Below, one piece after another: positions 1-7,227 of a stretch of 11,527 nucleotides of DNA. The stretch is taken from positions 1 through 11,527 of the forward strand of contig JAZQNE010000094.1 of NCBI GenBank assembly GCA_045627185.1. The letters are read 5' to 3'. The notes beneath the pieces are model-generated. The model searched no databases, was not told where the DNA came from, and saw nothing but the letters and a program-made list of their open reading frames with translations. A program made the position numbers and the translations under genes. This DNA is from SZUA-448 sp045627185 (GTDB lineage: Bacteria > Bacillota > Clostridia > Lachnospirales > Lachnospiraceae). How positions within the stretch are numbered: the first letter of the stretch is position 1; each line of letters opens with the position of its first letter.

Positions 1-996
1 GGTTCCGTTGAAATTTCAAACAATACTGCTTCCGGAAACGGCGGTGGAATTTATAACTATAAGGCGTTCGTTGGATTTTCAAATTCAAATATAATCAGCT
101 GTTCCGCAAAAAACGGCGGCGGTGTATACGTTGAAAATGAAGGCCGTTTTGAGGCTGTAGGCGGCGAAATCAAGAACTGTTCAGCAACAGGAGAAGGCGC
201 ATGCGGCGGCGGTATTTACGTAGCTCCGACAGCTGTTGCAACTCTTGCAGACAACATTAAAATCAGTGGCTGCTCCGCAACAAACAACGGTGGTGGTATT
301 TTTGCCGATGATGCAGTGGGCCTTACAAACTGTACAATTACCGAATGTACCGTAACAAACGGAAACGGCGGCGGAATCTATGTTTGCGACGGAGACCACG
401 TATTCCTCGGACAGGCACCAAAGGTTACCGGAAACAAGAAGGACACTGCAAACAACAACCTTTACGTAGCAGAGGGCGGTCTTGTAACACTCGGAACGGG
501 TCCTGATGTTCCCGCTCCTTCAACAGGCATGAACATCGGTATTACCCTTGAAAATGCAAATGAGTTTATTACAAATGACGCTACAGGCTGTGACGGCTAC
601 TTTGCACCCGATGACGATGATTATGTCATTGTACTTACCGATGACAAAACATTGCTCATTACACTTCAGTATACTGTTTCTTTCAACATGAACGGCCATG
701 GAACACAGATTTCTTCCCAGAATGTAATCTTAGGCGATAAAGCAGCAAAGCCTTCGGATCCTTCCGCAACAGGATACATCTTTGAAGGCTGGTGCTTAAA
801 CGTTGACGGGAAGCCTGCCTTTGACTTTGATACCGAAATCACTGAAGATACGGAACTTATAGCAAAATGGAAAGAAGTTGACCCGCTCCCTCCCACAGGC
901 GATACAAATTATACTTTCATCTGCCTTGCAATTCTAATAATCAGCGGATGCGCACTTGCAGCTGCTGAACTGTACAAAAAGCAGAGAAACAACTGA
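1..996 (+). CDS. Cell-wall anchored beta-helix surface protein (C-terminal part, 5' truncated by window)
   Basis: The frame is open from base 1 and gives 331 visible residues; the N-terminus lies outside the window. Residues 1-130 carry five GGG(I/V)(Y/F) repeats, with the triple glycines near 14, 39, 69, 97 and 123 (spacing 25-30 residues). This is the pattern of a right-handed parallel beta-helix of the polymorphic adhesin type. Residues about 224-292 match an InlB B-repeat / Listeria-Bacteroides repeat, with the typical GYIFEGW core and an IAKW ending. The protein ends with LPPTG (296-300), a hydrophobic segment (about 304-325) and a KKQR basic tail, which is a sortase sorting signal. It is therefore expected to be exported and covalently attached to the cell wall, as an adhesin or matrix/glycan-binding protein. 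The ligand is unknown. Most helix coils also carry a cysteine just before the glycine turn. A long hairpin follows the stop. The anchored surface architecture is secure; the biological role is not. Confidence 0.88.
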   Translation, partial: GSVEISNNTASGNGGGIYNYKAFVGFSNSNIISCSAKNGGGVYVENEGRFEAVGGEIKNCSATGEGACGGGIYVAPTAVATLADNIKISGCSATNNGGGIFADDAVGLTNCTITECTVTNGNGGGIYVCDGDHVFLGQAPKVTGNKKDTANNNLYVAEGGLVTLGTGPDVPAPSTGMNIGITLENANEFITNDATGCDGYFAPDDDDYVIVLTDDKTLLITLQYTVSFNMNGHGTQISSQNVILGDKAAKPSDPSATGYIFEGWCLNVDGKPAFDFDTEITEDTELIAKWKEVDPLPPTGDTNYTFICLAILIISGCALAAAELYKKQRNN

Positions 997-1051
997 TTAA
1001 TGTACAGAACTGCCGGGAAAGTGGTTTTGAACTTGAATAGATGAATACCTG

Positions 1052-1116
1052 AATCCCGCGTCACGGATTTGTTTTGAATGCCAATATCAATTAAAACACA
1101 TCGGTGTCGCGGGATT
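1052..1116 (+). terminator. Long imperfect hairpin, possible terminator of the surface-protein gene
   Basis: Two 24-base arms (1052-1075 and 1093-1116) pair at 21 of 24 positions around a 17-base loop. The three mismatches are isolated single positions (1061/1107, 1065/1103, 1069/1099). The outermost nine pairs (aatcccgcg / cgcgggatt) are perfect. TTTGTT at 1114-1119 begins at the end of the 3' arm and gives a modest U-rich tail on the + strand only, so a terminator for the upstream gene is the simplest reading. The long loop and weak tail leave a regulatory or repeat-element role possible. Confidence 0.45.
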
Positions 1117-1146
1117 TGTTCCATGAAACAGGGAAATGCCCGCAAA

Positions 1147-1162
1147 AAGGAGACATCATATG
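1147..1162 (+). promoter_or_regulatory. Ribosome binding site that decides the serine hydrolase start
   Basis: AAGGAG at 1147-1152 lies seven bases before ATG 1160. An in-frame ATG at 1136 would add eight residues, but the Shine-Dalgarno would then sit inside the coding region and nothing comparable precedes 1136. The start is therefore placed at 1160. Confidence 0.8.
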
Positions 1163-2569
1163 GCTGACCTTAAAAAGTTTATTGAGACAATTGAAAAAGG
1201 CAATAACATGCATTCTGTTCTTATGCTTCATCACAACGAAATCCTTTTTGAAGGCTACTGGGCACCGTACACCGCGGCTTCGCGCCAGCGAATGTATTCA
1301 GAGACAAAAAGCCTTGTCGGAATAGCAATTGGAATGCTTGAGTATGAGGGAAAGTTGTCGCTTGATGATCCGCTGTACACCTATTTCCCGGACAAAACAG
1401 ACAGAGAACTTCCCGAAATGCTTAAGCTTCAGACAATCCGCAACAATCTGATGATGAGCACGGCAATTACTTATCCCAGCTGGTTTACAAGCAAGGACCG
1501 TGACAGAGTGCATCTCTATTTTAACGGTTCGACAGTTGTCAGGGCACCCGGAACACTGTTTACTTATGACAGCACCGGCTCACACGTTCTTGGATGCCTT
1601 GTAGAGCGCCTTTCCGGGAAGCCCCTTCTGGATTACATCCGGTCTAAAACAGGGCTGTTTTCGGGCGCTAAAATGCTTAAAACGCCTACCGGAGAACCGT
1701 GGTGTGACTCGGGCCTTCTTTGTACGCTTAGGGAAATGGCTGAATTCGGACTTTTTGTAATGAACGGTTGTGTGACAAAGGATGGCAGGAAGACCGTAAG
1801 CGATGAGTTTTACAGGGATGCCGTGTCAAACCTGATATCAACCGATGATTCCGGATTTTTCTCATACAAGGCGCTTGGCTACGGTTATCAGATATGGCAT
1901 ACGCTTCACGACGGCTTCTGCTTCTTCGGAATGGGCAATCAGCTTACTGTCTGCATTCCGTCAAAGGATTTCCTGTTTGCCTGCACGGCGGATGATCAGG
2001 GAAATACTGAAGCGCGACGTGTCCTTATGGATGCACTTTTTGAAAACATAGTTGATAAACTTGATGAACCGACCGACACAGCCTACAAGCCTGAACTCAT
2101 GCTGAAGCATGCTGAAGGTGCCTGCACATCACCTGTTATTCCGTCTGTAAATCATGTAAAATATGTTGCGGATAATAATCTTTTGGGAATCAGGTGGTTT
2201 ACACTTGATTTTAACGGCGACAAACTGGATTTTGTTTATAAAAACGCTCAGGGCGTGAAGATAATCACGGCCGGAGCCTGCAGAAATATTTTCGGGCAGT
2301 TCCCGGAGGAAGGCTATTCAAGAGAAACCGGAGGGGAGAGAGCCCCCGGAAACAAGTACGATGCCGCCTTTTCATATGCTTTCGAAACTGACGGAAATCT
2401 TCTGATCCAGTGCAGGATTATTGACGAATACCTTGGAAATCTATCAATTTTCTTTGGATTCAACGGTGAATATGCGACAGTACGCTTTGTAAAAACGGCA
2501 GAAGACTTCCTGCGTGAATACGAAGGGACCATAATCTGCAGGGAATGTGATGATTTCATGGAGGACTGA
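1160..2569 (+). CDS. Class C beta-lactamase-like serine hydrolase (cytoplasmic)
   Basis: The protein has 469 residues and no signal peptide. The N-terminal ~300 residues are a beta-lactamase/penicillin-binding-like domain (PF00144 type). The nucleophile motif SETK is at 47-50 in the context MYSETKSLVGIAIG. The second catalytic motif is Y136-D-S, followed by a typical helix GCLVERLSGKPLLDYI. A glycine-rich GMGNQ (257-261) stands where the third, KTG/HxG-like motif is expected. Class C enzymes usually have Y-x-N, so the serine at the third position is a variant. Residues about 310-469 form an extra C-terminal domain that I do not recognise. Members of this superfamily without a signal peptide are usually esterases or amidases rather than antibiotic-resistance enzymes. 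It is the first gene of an operon with a GH125 mannosidase and ends one base before the likely TTG start of that gene, so a role in processing an acylated glycoside is an inference. The start at 1160 is chosen from the ribosome binding site. Confidence 0.85.
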   Translation: MADLKKFIETIEKGNNMHSVLMLHHNEILFEGYWAPYTAASRQRMYSETKSLVGIAIGMLEYEGKLSLDDPLYTYFPDKTDRELPEMLKLQTIRNNLMMSTAITYPSWFTSKDRDRVHLYFNGSTVVRAPGTLFTYDSTGSHVLGCLVERLSGKPLLDYIRSKTGLFSGAKMLKTPTGEPWCDSGLLCTLREMAEFGLFVMNGCVTKDGRKTVSDEFYRDAVSNLISTDDSGFFSYKALGYGYQIWHTLHDGFCFFGMGNQLTVCIPSKDFLFACTADDQGNTEARRVLMDALFENIVDKLDEPTDTAYKPELMLKHAEGACTSPVIPSVNHVKYVADNNLLGIRWFTLDFNGDKLDFVYKNAQGVKIITAGACRNIFGQFPEEGYSRETGGERAPGNKYDAAFSYAFETDGNLLIQCRIIDEYLGNLSIFFGFNGEYATVRFVKTAEDFLREYEGTIICRECDDFMED

Positions 2570-2570
2570 T

Positions 2571-3941
2571 TTGGACAGAGAAAGACTATTGAATGACTTG
2601 AATACAGTTATGGAAGAAACGGCAGCCCGCATTTCAACGGGAAATCCGGAACTTGACGAACGCACGCGGGCAATGTACCGTAAATGCTTCATGGACACAG
2701 CGGAACGGACACTCCTTCTGCCCGGCATGAAAACAACGGATGCAGCGGGACGGGAGCATACTGTAAGTGATGAAGTATTTGTAATTACGGGTGACATCAA
2801 TGCAATGTGGCTTCGCGACAGCAGCGCACAGGTGGTGCATTATCTGCCTTTTGCGGGGCGTTTTGAATCCGTAAGGGAAATGATCAAAAGTCTGATAAAA
2901 AGGCAGCAGATCTGCATCCTGCGTGACCCGTACGCAAATGCCTTTCTTGAGTGGAAGGAAGGCCAAAGTGAGTGGAAAAACGATGTTACCGCCATGCAGC
3001 CCGGAGACTGGGAACGCAAATACGAGACCGATTCACTGAGTTATCACATATGGCTTGTTTCGGAATATATTGAGAAGACCGGTGACTTTTCGATACTGGA
3101 TGATGAGCAGCTCAGGGTGTTTGAAAACATCCTTGAACTGTGGGAAAATGAGCAGAACCATATGACGGACTCACCGTACCGCTTTGAAAGGCCGGGAAAA
3201 GGCCCTAAAAACAATCCGGGAAACGGTGGAATGGGAGCACCTGTTGCATTTACCGGAATGACCTGGTCCGGTTTCAGACCGAGTGACGATGCCTGCATTT
3301 ACGGTTACAACATCCCCGAAAACCTGTTTGCCGCGAAGGTACTTGAAGAACTCTGCGAAATCCTGAAAACCGCACAGAACGGTGAAAATCAGGGGCTTTC
3401 GGAAGAAGAGGCAAATCGTTTTGAAAAAATACGGGAGAGCGCCGAAAAACTCAGACAGGACATCCTTTGCGGAATTGAAGATTACGGATTGGCTTTGCAC
3501 GAAGAATATGGCAAGATATATGCATATGAGACGGATGGCTTTGGAAACAGCCTTTTGATGGATGATGCAAATGTTCCGAGCCTTTTGTCTCTTCCGTGGA
3601 TTGGCATTTGCGGGAAAACAGACGAACGCTATCTGAATACAAGAAGGTTTGTCCTTAGCAGTGGAAATCCATGGTATTTCGGCGGCAAAGCGGCAGCAGG
3701 CATAGGGAGTCCGCACACGGGTGAGGGACGCATATGGCCAATCGCACTGATAATGCAGGGACTTACATCTGCTGACCGGGATGAACAGCTTTCAATGTTA
3801 AGAAAACTTCTTGATACGGACGCGGGCTGCATTGCAATGCATGAGGCTTTTGATGCGGACAATCCGTATGCTTTCAGCAGAAGCTGGTTCGCGTGGGCAG
3901 ATTCTTTGTTTGCACTCTTTGTGATGAATGTATTCTGCTAA
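2571..3941 (+). CDS. GH125 exo-alpha-1,6-mannosidase
   Basis: This is a glycoside hydrolase of family 125 (formerly DUF1237), a metal-independent, inverting exo-acting alpha-1,6-mannosidase characterised in Clostridium perfringens and Streptococcus pneumoniae. The recognisable motifs, in order, are VITGDINAMWLRDSSAQ (71-87), DPYANAF (119-125), TGMTWSGFRPSDDA (228-241), MDDANVPSLLSLPW (330-343), GIGSPHT (377-383) and MHEAFDADNP (423-432). From the family, the general acid should be an aspartate in the RPSDDA segment and the base the glutamate in MHE (E425). There is no signal peptide, so it acts in the cytoplasm on imported oligosaccharides. Start choice: GGAGG at 2560-2564 sits six bases before TTG 2571, giving 456 residues. 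ATG 2550 or GTG 2547 would overlap the upstream gene by about 20 bases with only a weak AGGGA. The family is usually near 430 residues, so any of these starts covers the whole domain. It is translationally coupled to the serine hydrolase. Confidence 0.93.
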   Translation: MDRERLLNDLNTVMEETAARISTGNPELDERTRAMYRKCFMDTAERTLLLPGMKTTDAAGREHTVSDEVFVITGDINAMWLRDSSAQVVHYLPFAGRFESVREMIKSLIKRQQICILRDPYANAFLEWKEGQSEWKNDVTAMQPGDWERKYETDSLSYHIWLVSEYIEKTGDFSILDDEQLRVFENILELWENEQNHMTDSPYRFERPGKGPKNNPGNGGMGAPVAFTGMTWSGFRPSDDACIYGYNIPENLFAAKVLEELCEILKTAQNGENQGLSEEEANRFEKIRESAEKLRQDILCGIEDYGLALHEEYGKIYAYETDGFGNSLLMDDANVPSLLSLPWIGICGKTDERYLNTRRFVLSSGNPWYFGGKAAAGIGSPHTGEGRIWPIALIMQGLTSADRDEQLSMLRKLLDTDAGCIAMHEAFDADNPYAFSRSWFAWADSLFALFVMNVFC

Positions 3942-3945
3942 GAAT

Positions 3946-3972
3946 ATTATTTTGGAAGACCGGAATAATTTT
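3946..3972 (+). terminator. Probable rho-independent terminator of the serine hydrolase-GH125 operon
   Basis: The stem is attattttgg (3946-3955) with ccggaataat (3960-3969): ten pairs including two G-U wobbles, with the tetraloop AAGA. It starts four bases after the GH125 stop codon and is followed by TTT (3970-3972). The AT-rich stem and short U run make it weak, but its placement fits a terminator. Confidence 0.5.
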
Positions 3973-3988
3973 GGGGGTTGAAGATTAA

Positions 3989-4198
3989 TTACATGAAAAA
4001 ATGCCCAAGTTCCATAAGTTTATCAGACATTGCTACGACAAGTACGGCTTCCCGATTTCGCAGAAGATTGACACACCGGTTAAAGCTGATATCGTTTATT
4101 ATCTGATGAAGCCACTGGAATGGGCATTCCTGGTTTTCCTGTATCTGTTTGATACAAGACCTGAGAAGAGAATCAGAAATCAGTATGTTATGAAATGA
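3989..4198 (+). pseudogene. Remnant of the C-terminus of a larger protein (about 65-69 residues)
   Basis: The frame is open from just after TAA 3986-3988 to TGA 4196-4198. The first in-frame ATG is at 4001 and has no Shine-Dalgarno at a usable distance. The reading (KFIRHCYDKYGFPISQ ... ADIVYYLMKPLEWAFLVFLY) has a hydrophobic stretch near its end followed by a basic tail. From memory it resembles the conserved C-terminus of larger uncharacterised Clostridia proteins (possibly the DUF6688 type), but I cannot confirm this without a search. Lack of a ribosome binding site, an abrupt beginning 48 bases after the GH125 stop, and a stop one base from the convergent lipoprotein gene's stop all suggest a truncated tail rather than a complete small gene. 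A genuine small membrane protein is the alternative. Confidence 0.42.
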
Positions 4199-4199
4199 G

Positions 4200-5342
4200 T
4201 CACTCCCAGAATACGAAACCCGCATATCCGTCTTCATCTGCAGGATTGTAGATGGTAAAAGTCAGCAATAAATCATTTTCATAAAGAATTTCAGAGCCGA
4301 TAACGGAATTGAAGCTGAAAAGGGCTTTTTCCGGTATATCGGCTTTTTTACAGCCCGGAAGATAAATCAGAATCTCGACAGCCTGCTCAAGACCGCGTGC
4401 GGTATCGGTTACGTAAGTTGTGCCGTCCTTTGAATAAAACTCACCGGGTTCTTCATGGGTAAGACCTATGACCTGAACCGAATAAACATAAGTGCTGACC
4501 TTTCTGACATTTTTGAGAGTGCCTGAATATTCGCATACGGCATCAATTTTTTCACCGTTTATATCTTCGGGATTAGTGACCTTGGCACTGTATTTCCCTT
4601 TAATTGAGCCATTGCTTTCTATGGTAAGCAGATTGCTCCAGGCACCTGCACCGCCTGCAAAAAGGTAGCTTCCATGTATTTCATCAAAAAGAGTTGAGGA
4701 AATATCGGACTGAAGCCATGAAGATGCATAATCCGATTCCGCTTTCGTCTTAAAAGTCATGTAATCCTCACCGAACAGGAATGTCGCGGGTTCGCCTTCA
4801 ATTATATAACCAAGAAGCTTCTGCGTGGCTGAATCTGCAAGGAAAATGTACCCGGGCACATCACCGATGCGCGCAATTGTGACGGCCATGTCAGAGCGAA
4901 GCTCGGAAAGAGATACGGCAGGGAAAATGCTCCCGTTATAGGAGATTGTGCGGGTGTTGATAAATATATTGCGGTTGGAATATGAATTGAGCACATCCTT
5001 CCACTTCATTTCCTGCTCGCTGCAGGCAATTTCAGTGCTGCTGTCTGCGCCGAAATGGCTTCGGATGCTGTATTTGTTCATACTTAGAATTCCGTACTTG
5101 GCCAAAATCGTACTGATTTCGGAAAACAGTTTTGTGTTTACGACGGAACTGCTTTGAGCAGCAGATGTCGGAGTGACGTCAGTAATTCCCGACGTGTTTG
5201 TATTGCCCGCATTCGGATTTTCTGTGTTCCCTTTGTGGCATGCTGTACTAAAAAGAAGGCAGGCGATAAGGGAGAGAAGAAGGAAAGAAGTTGATTTTGT
5301 TTTCATTCCTGAAGTTGATATTACATACCTATGTGTTCCCAT
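4200..5342 (-). CDS. Putative lipoprotein of unknown function, downstream of sigma/anti-sigma genes
   Basis: The protein has 380 residues from ATG 5342. A lysine-containing n-region leads into the hydrophobic stretch FLLLSLIACLLFSTAC. A lipobox-like STAC ends at C35, so the mature protein should be a membrane-attached lipoprotein on the outside of the cell. A Ser/Thr/Asn/Gly-rich linker follows (about 36-62), as is common in such proteins. The rest has no motif I recognise; a segment around GSYLFAGGAGAWSNLLTIESNGSIKGKYS looks like a beta-rich domain start. Start choice: GAGG six bases before ATG 5342 is the best ribosome binding site. ATG 5354 lacks one. ATG 5306 would give a more usual n-region, but its AGGA touches the start codon. 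The gene lies 110 bases after the anti-sigma gene on the same strand, so it may belong to the ECF regulon as a sensor or effector; that is inference from position. Confidence 0.75.
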   Translation of the reverse strand: MGTHRYVISTSGMKTKSTSFLLLSLIACLLFSTACHKGNTENPNAGNTNTSGITDVTPTSAAQSSSVVNTKLFSEISTILAKYGILSMNKYSIRSHFGADSSTEIACSEQEMKWKDVLNSYSNRNIFINTRTISYNGSIFPAVSLSELRSDMAVTIARIGDVPGYIFLADSATQKLLGYIIEGEPATFLFGEDYMTFKTKAESDYASSWLQSDISSTLFDEIHGSYLFAGGAGAWSNLLTIESNGSIKGKYSAKVTNPEDINGEKIDAVCEYSGTLKNVRKVSTYVYSVQVIGLTHEEPGEFYSKDGTTYVTDTARGLEQAVEILIYLPGCKKADIPEKALFSFNSVIGSEILYENDLLLTFTIYNPADEDGYAGFVFWE

Positions 5343-5365
5343 ACGTTTCCTCATGTTTTTTATGA

Positions 5366-5394
5366 TTTATATAAAACTTAAAAACGATATTGAA
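5366..5394 (-). promoter_or_regulatory. Possible sigma-A promoter of the lipoprotein gene
   Basis: On the minus strand, TATAAA (complement of 5366-5371) is a 5/6 match to the -10 box. TTCAAT (complement of 5389-5394) lies 17 bases upstream as a poor 3/6 match to the -35 box. Transcription would begin near 5359, just ahead of the favoured start at 5342. The surrounding sequence is very AT-rich, so chance matches are likely. Confidence 0.3.
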
Positions 5395-5401
5395 TTTACC
5401 T

Positions 5402-5434
5402 CCCATTTCGTTTTCATTTTGAAATGAAAATGGG
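5402..5434. repeat. Bulged inverted repeat between anti-sigma and lipoprotein genes
   Basis: The outer arms cccattt (5402-5408) and aaatggg (5428-5434) enclose inner arms tcattt (5414-5419) and aaatga (5422-5427). A five-base bulge (cgttt, 5409-5413) lies on the left side. In the minus-strand transcript it falls 19 bases after the anti-sigma stop codon. There is no adjacent U run, so it may be a processing/stability hairpin or a weak terminator rather than a classical rho-independent one. Confidence 0.4.
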
Positions 5435-5452
5435 AAAATACGTGAAGTGCAT

Positions 5453-6682
5453 TTACTGGAATATCGAATTGGTATTGGTGACGATAAAATCAATATCATA
5501 TTGTTTGGAATATGAAGGCCCGTTCACAACAAATCCGGTACCTTTTAAGTAACTTACAGACCCGTCAGTATTTGATATTGAACCGAATATAAAATCACTT
5601 GAATCATAATCCAAAACTGTGCTTTTCAAAAATGTACAGGAATGAAAATGAATTTCGGATTTACCGTAATACAAGACTTCATATTCTTCGCGAATTGAGG
5701 CAACCGGGTTACTGTCTTTATAAAATATACGTGTATTGGCATGGATTTGCGTAGTGTAGTTCGATGATACAGAACCTGTGGAACTTGTGAGCCTTGAAAT
5801 ATCTTTTGTTTCTCTTTTTTCAGCAACAACCGCATCAATTACCAGAAGATCATTGCCGGAAAGAAATCCTTCCTGAGGCTGCGCAGTTTTTGCTTTAACA
5901 AGTGAAACATATGCAAATTGGTAATCTGAATCAGTATATCCGGAAATTTTTGTGGCATCGATAAATGAACTGTCATATCCGTCATAATAGTAACTAAAAG
6001 AACCACGGGGCTTGTTGTTGCATGAATTTATGTTTAATGCAAACTCGGCTAAATCAAGCTGGCGGTCATCTGAAATGTAATTGAGTAATTCAATCAGATT
6101 GGTTATAGAATAGACTGTATCACCCAAATTCCGGCCCCTTAACGGTAATAAATGAAGCGAAAGATCATTTGAAACAACTGATTTTTCATGCTCGATTTGG
6201 TAGTACCTGTTTTCTGTCTTATTATAAATTACAAAGTTGAAATTAGTTTTATCTAACAGATATCCGTTTTTATTACTTAACACTATATAGAGCTCAGACG
6301 AATTATCTGAATCAGAAAACAATTCATTTATTGATTCGAAAACAGCTGCGAAATTTGCTTTGCAATTAATTGTTCGGGAATTTCTGTAAATGATTTTTTG
6401 CGATATTAATATAGTTGTTACTGAAAAGATAATTAAAGATGCCAGTATTATTAATAATGTTCTTATTTGATTTTGCTTCTTGATTTTCTTAAAAGGGCTT
6501 AACTGTTCACTGGAAGGAGGCTCGATTTTGAGAGAAGGAATTTCGGATATCATATTATCCAAAGCTTTTCTACATTCCGGACATTGCTCCAAATGGTCTT
6601 CAACAAGCAATTTTGTTTCTTCACTGCACAAATTATCAACGTACAGAGGAAGTAAATCCCTAATCATTTCGCATTTGTTCAT
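5453..6682 (-). CDS. Transmembrane anti-sigma factor with zinc-binding (ZAS / zf-HC2) domain
   Basis: The protein has 409 residues. Residues 1-40 form a zinc-binding anti-sigma domain: C4 and C19 precede the H30-x3-C34-x2-C37 signature (DHLEQCPECRKA). A lysine-rich stretch (65-73) is followed by one membrane helix (about 74-94, RTLLIILASLIIFSVTTILI). The remaining ~310 residues would be outside the cell and resemble no family I know. The arrangement is that of a membrane anti-sigma factor which holds its ECF sigma factor through the cytoplasmic domain and senses the envelope through the outer domain. It starts one base after the sigma stop codon, with AGGAGG nine bases before ATG 6682; the in-frame ATG at 6706 has no such site. 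The external domain is unusually long for a single-pass anti-sigma factor. The gene is noticeably AT-rich compared with the surrounding metabolic genes. Confidence 0.87.
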   Translation of the reverse strand: MNKCEMIRDLLPLYVDNLCSEETKLLVEDHLEQCPECRKALDNMISEIPSLKIEPPSSEQLSPFKKIKKQNQIRTLLIILASLIIFSVTTILISQKIIYRNSRTINCKANFAAVFESINELFSDSDNSSELYIVLSNKNGYLLDKTNFNFVIYNKTENRYYQIEHEKSVVSNDLSLHLLPLRGRNLGDTVYSITNLIELLNYISDDRQLDLAEFALNINSCNNKPRGSFSYYYDGYDSSFIDATKISGYTDSDYQFAYVSLVKAKTAQPQEGFLSGNDLLVIDAVVAEKRETKDISRLTSSTGSVSSNYTTQIHANTRIFYKDSNPVASIREEYEVLYYGKSEIHFHSCTFLKSTVLDYDSSDFIFGSISNTDGSVSYLKGTGFVVNGPSYSKQYDIDFIVTNTNSIFQ

Positions 6683-6683
6683 T

Positions 6684-7211
6684 TTACTGCGCCTCCTTTC
6701 CTTCATCGTTTTTTATTTTATCAAAAGACTTTTTTACTGCTTTTTTGGGCTCAATCATTTCTCTAAGACGGATTCTGGCCCTATAATAAATTAATCTTAC
6801 CCAGCCTTCTGTTTGACCAAATATATCACTGATTTCCGTATACGAATACCCCATACTGTGTTTGAGCAAAAAGACTTCTTTATATGGGTCATCAAGCTGA
6901 TGAATCAGCTTTAACAGTTCATTATGCGCAATTTCGGATTCGTCGTTCTCCGATGTATGATTAATTGGTAAATCATCGTTGGGAATTTCCTGATTTTTCT
7001 TTACTCTGCAATAATCAATATATAAATTCTTGGCAATCTCACATAGCCAGGTCGAAAGTTTTTTGCTTTCATCAAAATCTTTCCTGTGGGTATATGCTTT
7101 TAAGAAGGTTTCCTGAGTTAAATCCTCTGCTGTGTGATAATTACCACACAATGTATACAAGTACGAAAAAACCAGTTTCGCCTGTTCTTTGTAAACATCA
7201 TCGAATTTAAT
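6684..7211 (-). CDS. ECF-family RNA polymerase sigma factor (probable AUU start)
   Basis: The protein has 175 residues from ATT 7211. The sigma-2 region covers about 4-70, with the core-binding helix AEDLTQETFLKAY (28-40). The sigma-4 region covers about 97-152, with the helix-turn-helix GYSYTEISDIFGQTEGWVRL (121-140), which reads the -35 element. There is no sigma-3 domain, as in ECF factors. Start choice: AAAGGAGGTGA (7227-7217), an almost perfect anti-SD match, ends in a position that serves only ATT 7211-7209. The family's usual beginning (M-K-F-x-D-V-Y) then falls exactly there. ATG 7238 is in frame and would give 184 residues, but it lies upstream of the SD and inside or ahead of the expected transcription start of the ECF promoter at 7268-7243. 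GTG 7220 lies within the SD. Automated callers would probably choose 7238. The gene is paired with the anti-sigma gene one base downstream and probably autoregulated. Confidence 0.9.
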   Translation of the reverse strand: MKFDDVYKEQAKLVFSYLYTLCGNYHTAEDLTQETFLKAYTHRKDFDESKKLSTWLCEIAKNLYIDYCRVKKNQEIPNDDLPINHTSENDESEIAHNELLKLIHQLDDPYKEVFLLKHSMGYSYTEISDIFGQTEGWVRLIYYRARIRLREMIEPKKAVKKSFDKIKNDEGKEAQ

Positions 7212-7227
7212 CGGAATCACCTCCTTT
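7209..7227 (-). promoter_or_regulatory. Near-perfect Shine-Dalgarno sequence ahead of an ATT codon
   Basis: AAAGGAGGTGA on the minus strand (complement of 7227-7217) matches the 16S rRNA 3' end almost completely. Eight bases (TGATTCCG) separate GGAGG from ATT (7211-7209), where a start codon is expected. No ATG, GTG or TTG in the sigma frame lies at a workable distance. This decides the proposed start. Confidence 0.65.

Noticed and set aside
1..440. Repeated GGC-rich coding segments as a DNA repeat array or CRISPR
   Set aside because: The repetition is at protein level (beta-helix coils of 25-30 residues) and the nucleotide units differ too much and vary in length.
1021..1055. Promoter for the serine hydrolase operon (TTGAAC 1027-1032)
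   Set aside because: The hexamer at the right spacing (TGAATC) is a poor -10 box and the next candidates fall inside the hairpin; no convincing promoter could be assigned.
2444..2800. 118-residue antisense frame at the serine hydrolase / GH125 junction
   Set aside because: Spans two real genes on the other strand, with no initiation signal or domain.
3171..3716. 181-residue open frame antisense to the GH125 gene
   Set aside because: Opposite strand of a strongly conserved enzyme; composition reflects reverse codons of GH125 and no motif is present.
3993..4106. Alternative small frame from ATG 3993 (MKKCPSS...)
   Set aside because: About 37 codons without a usable ribosome binding site, and it overlaps the better-supported remnant frame; its residues look like noise.
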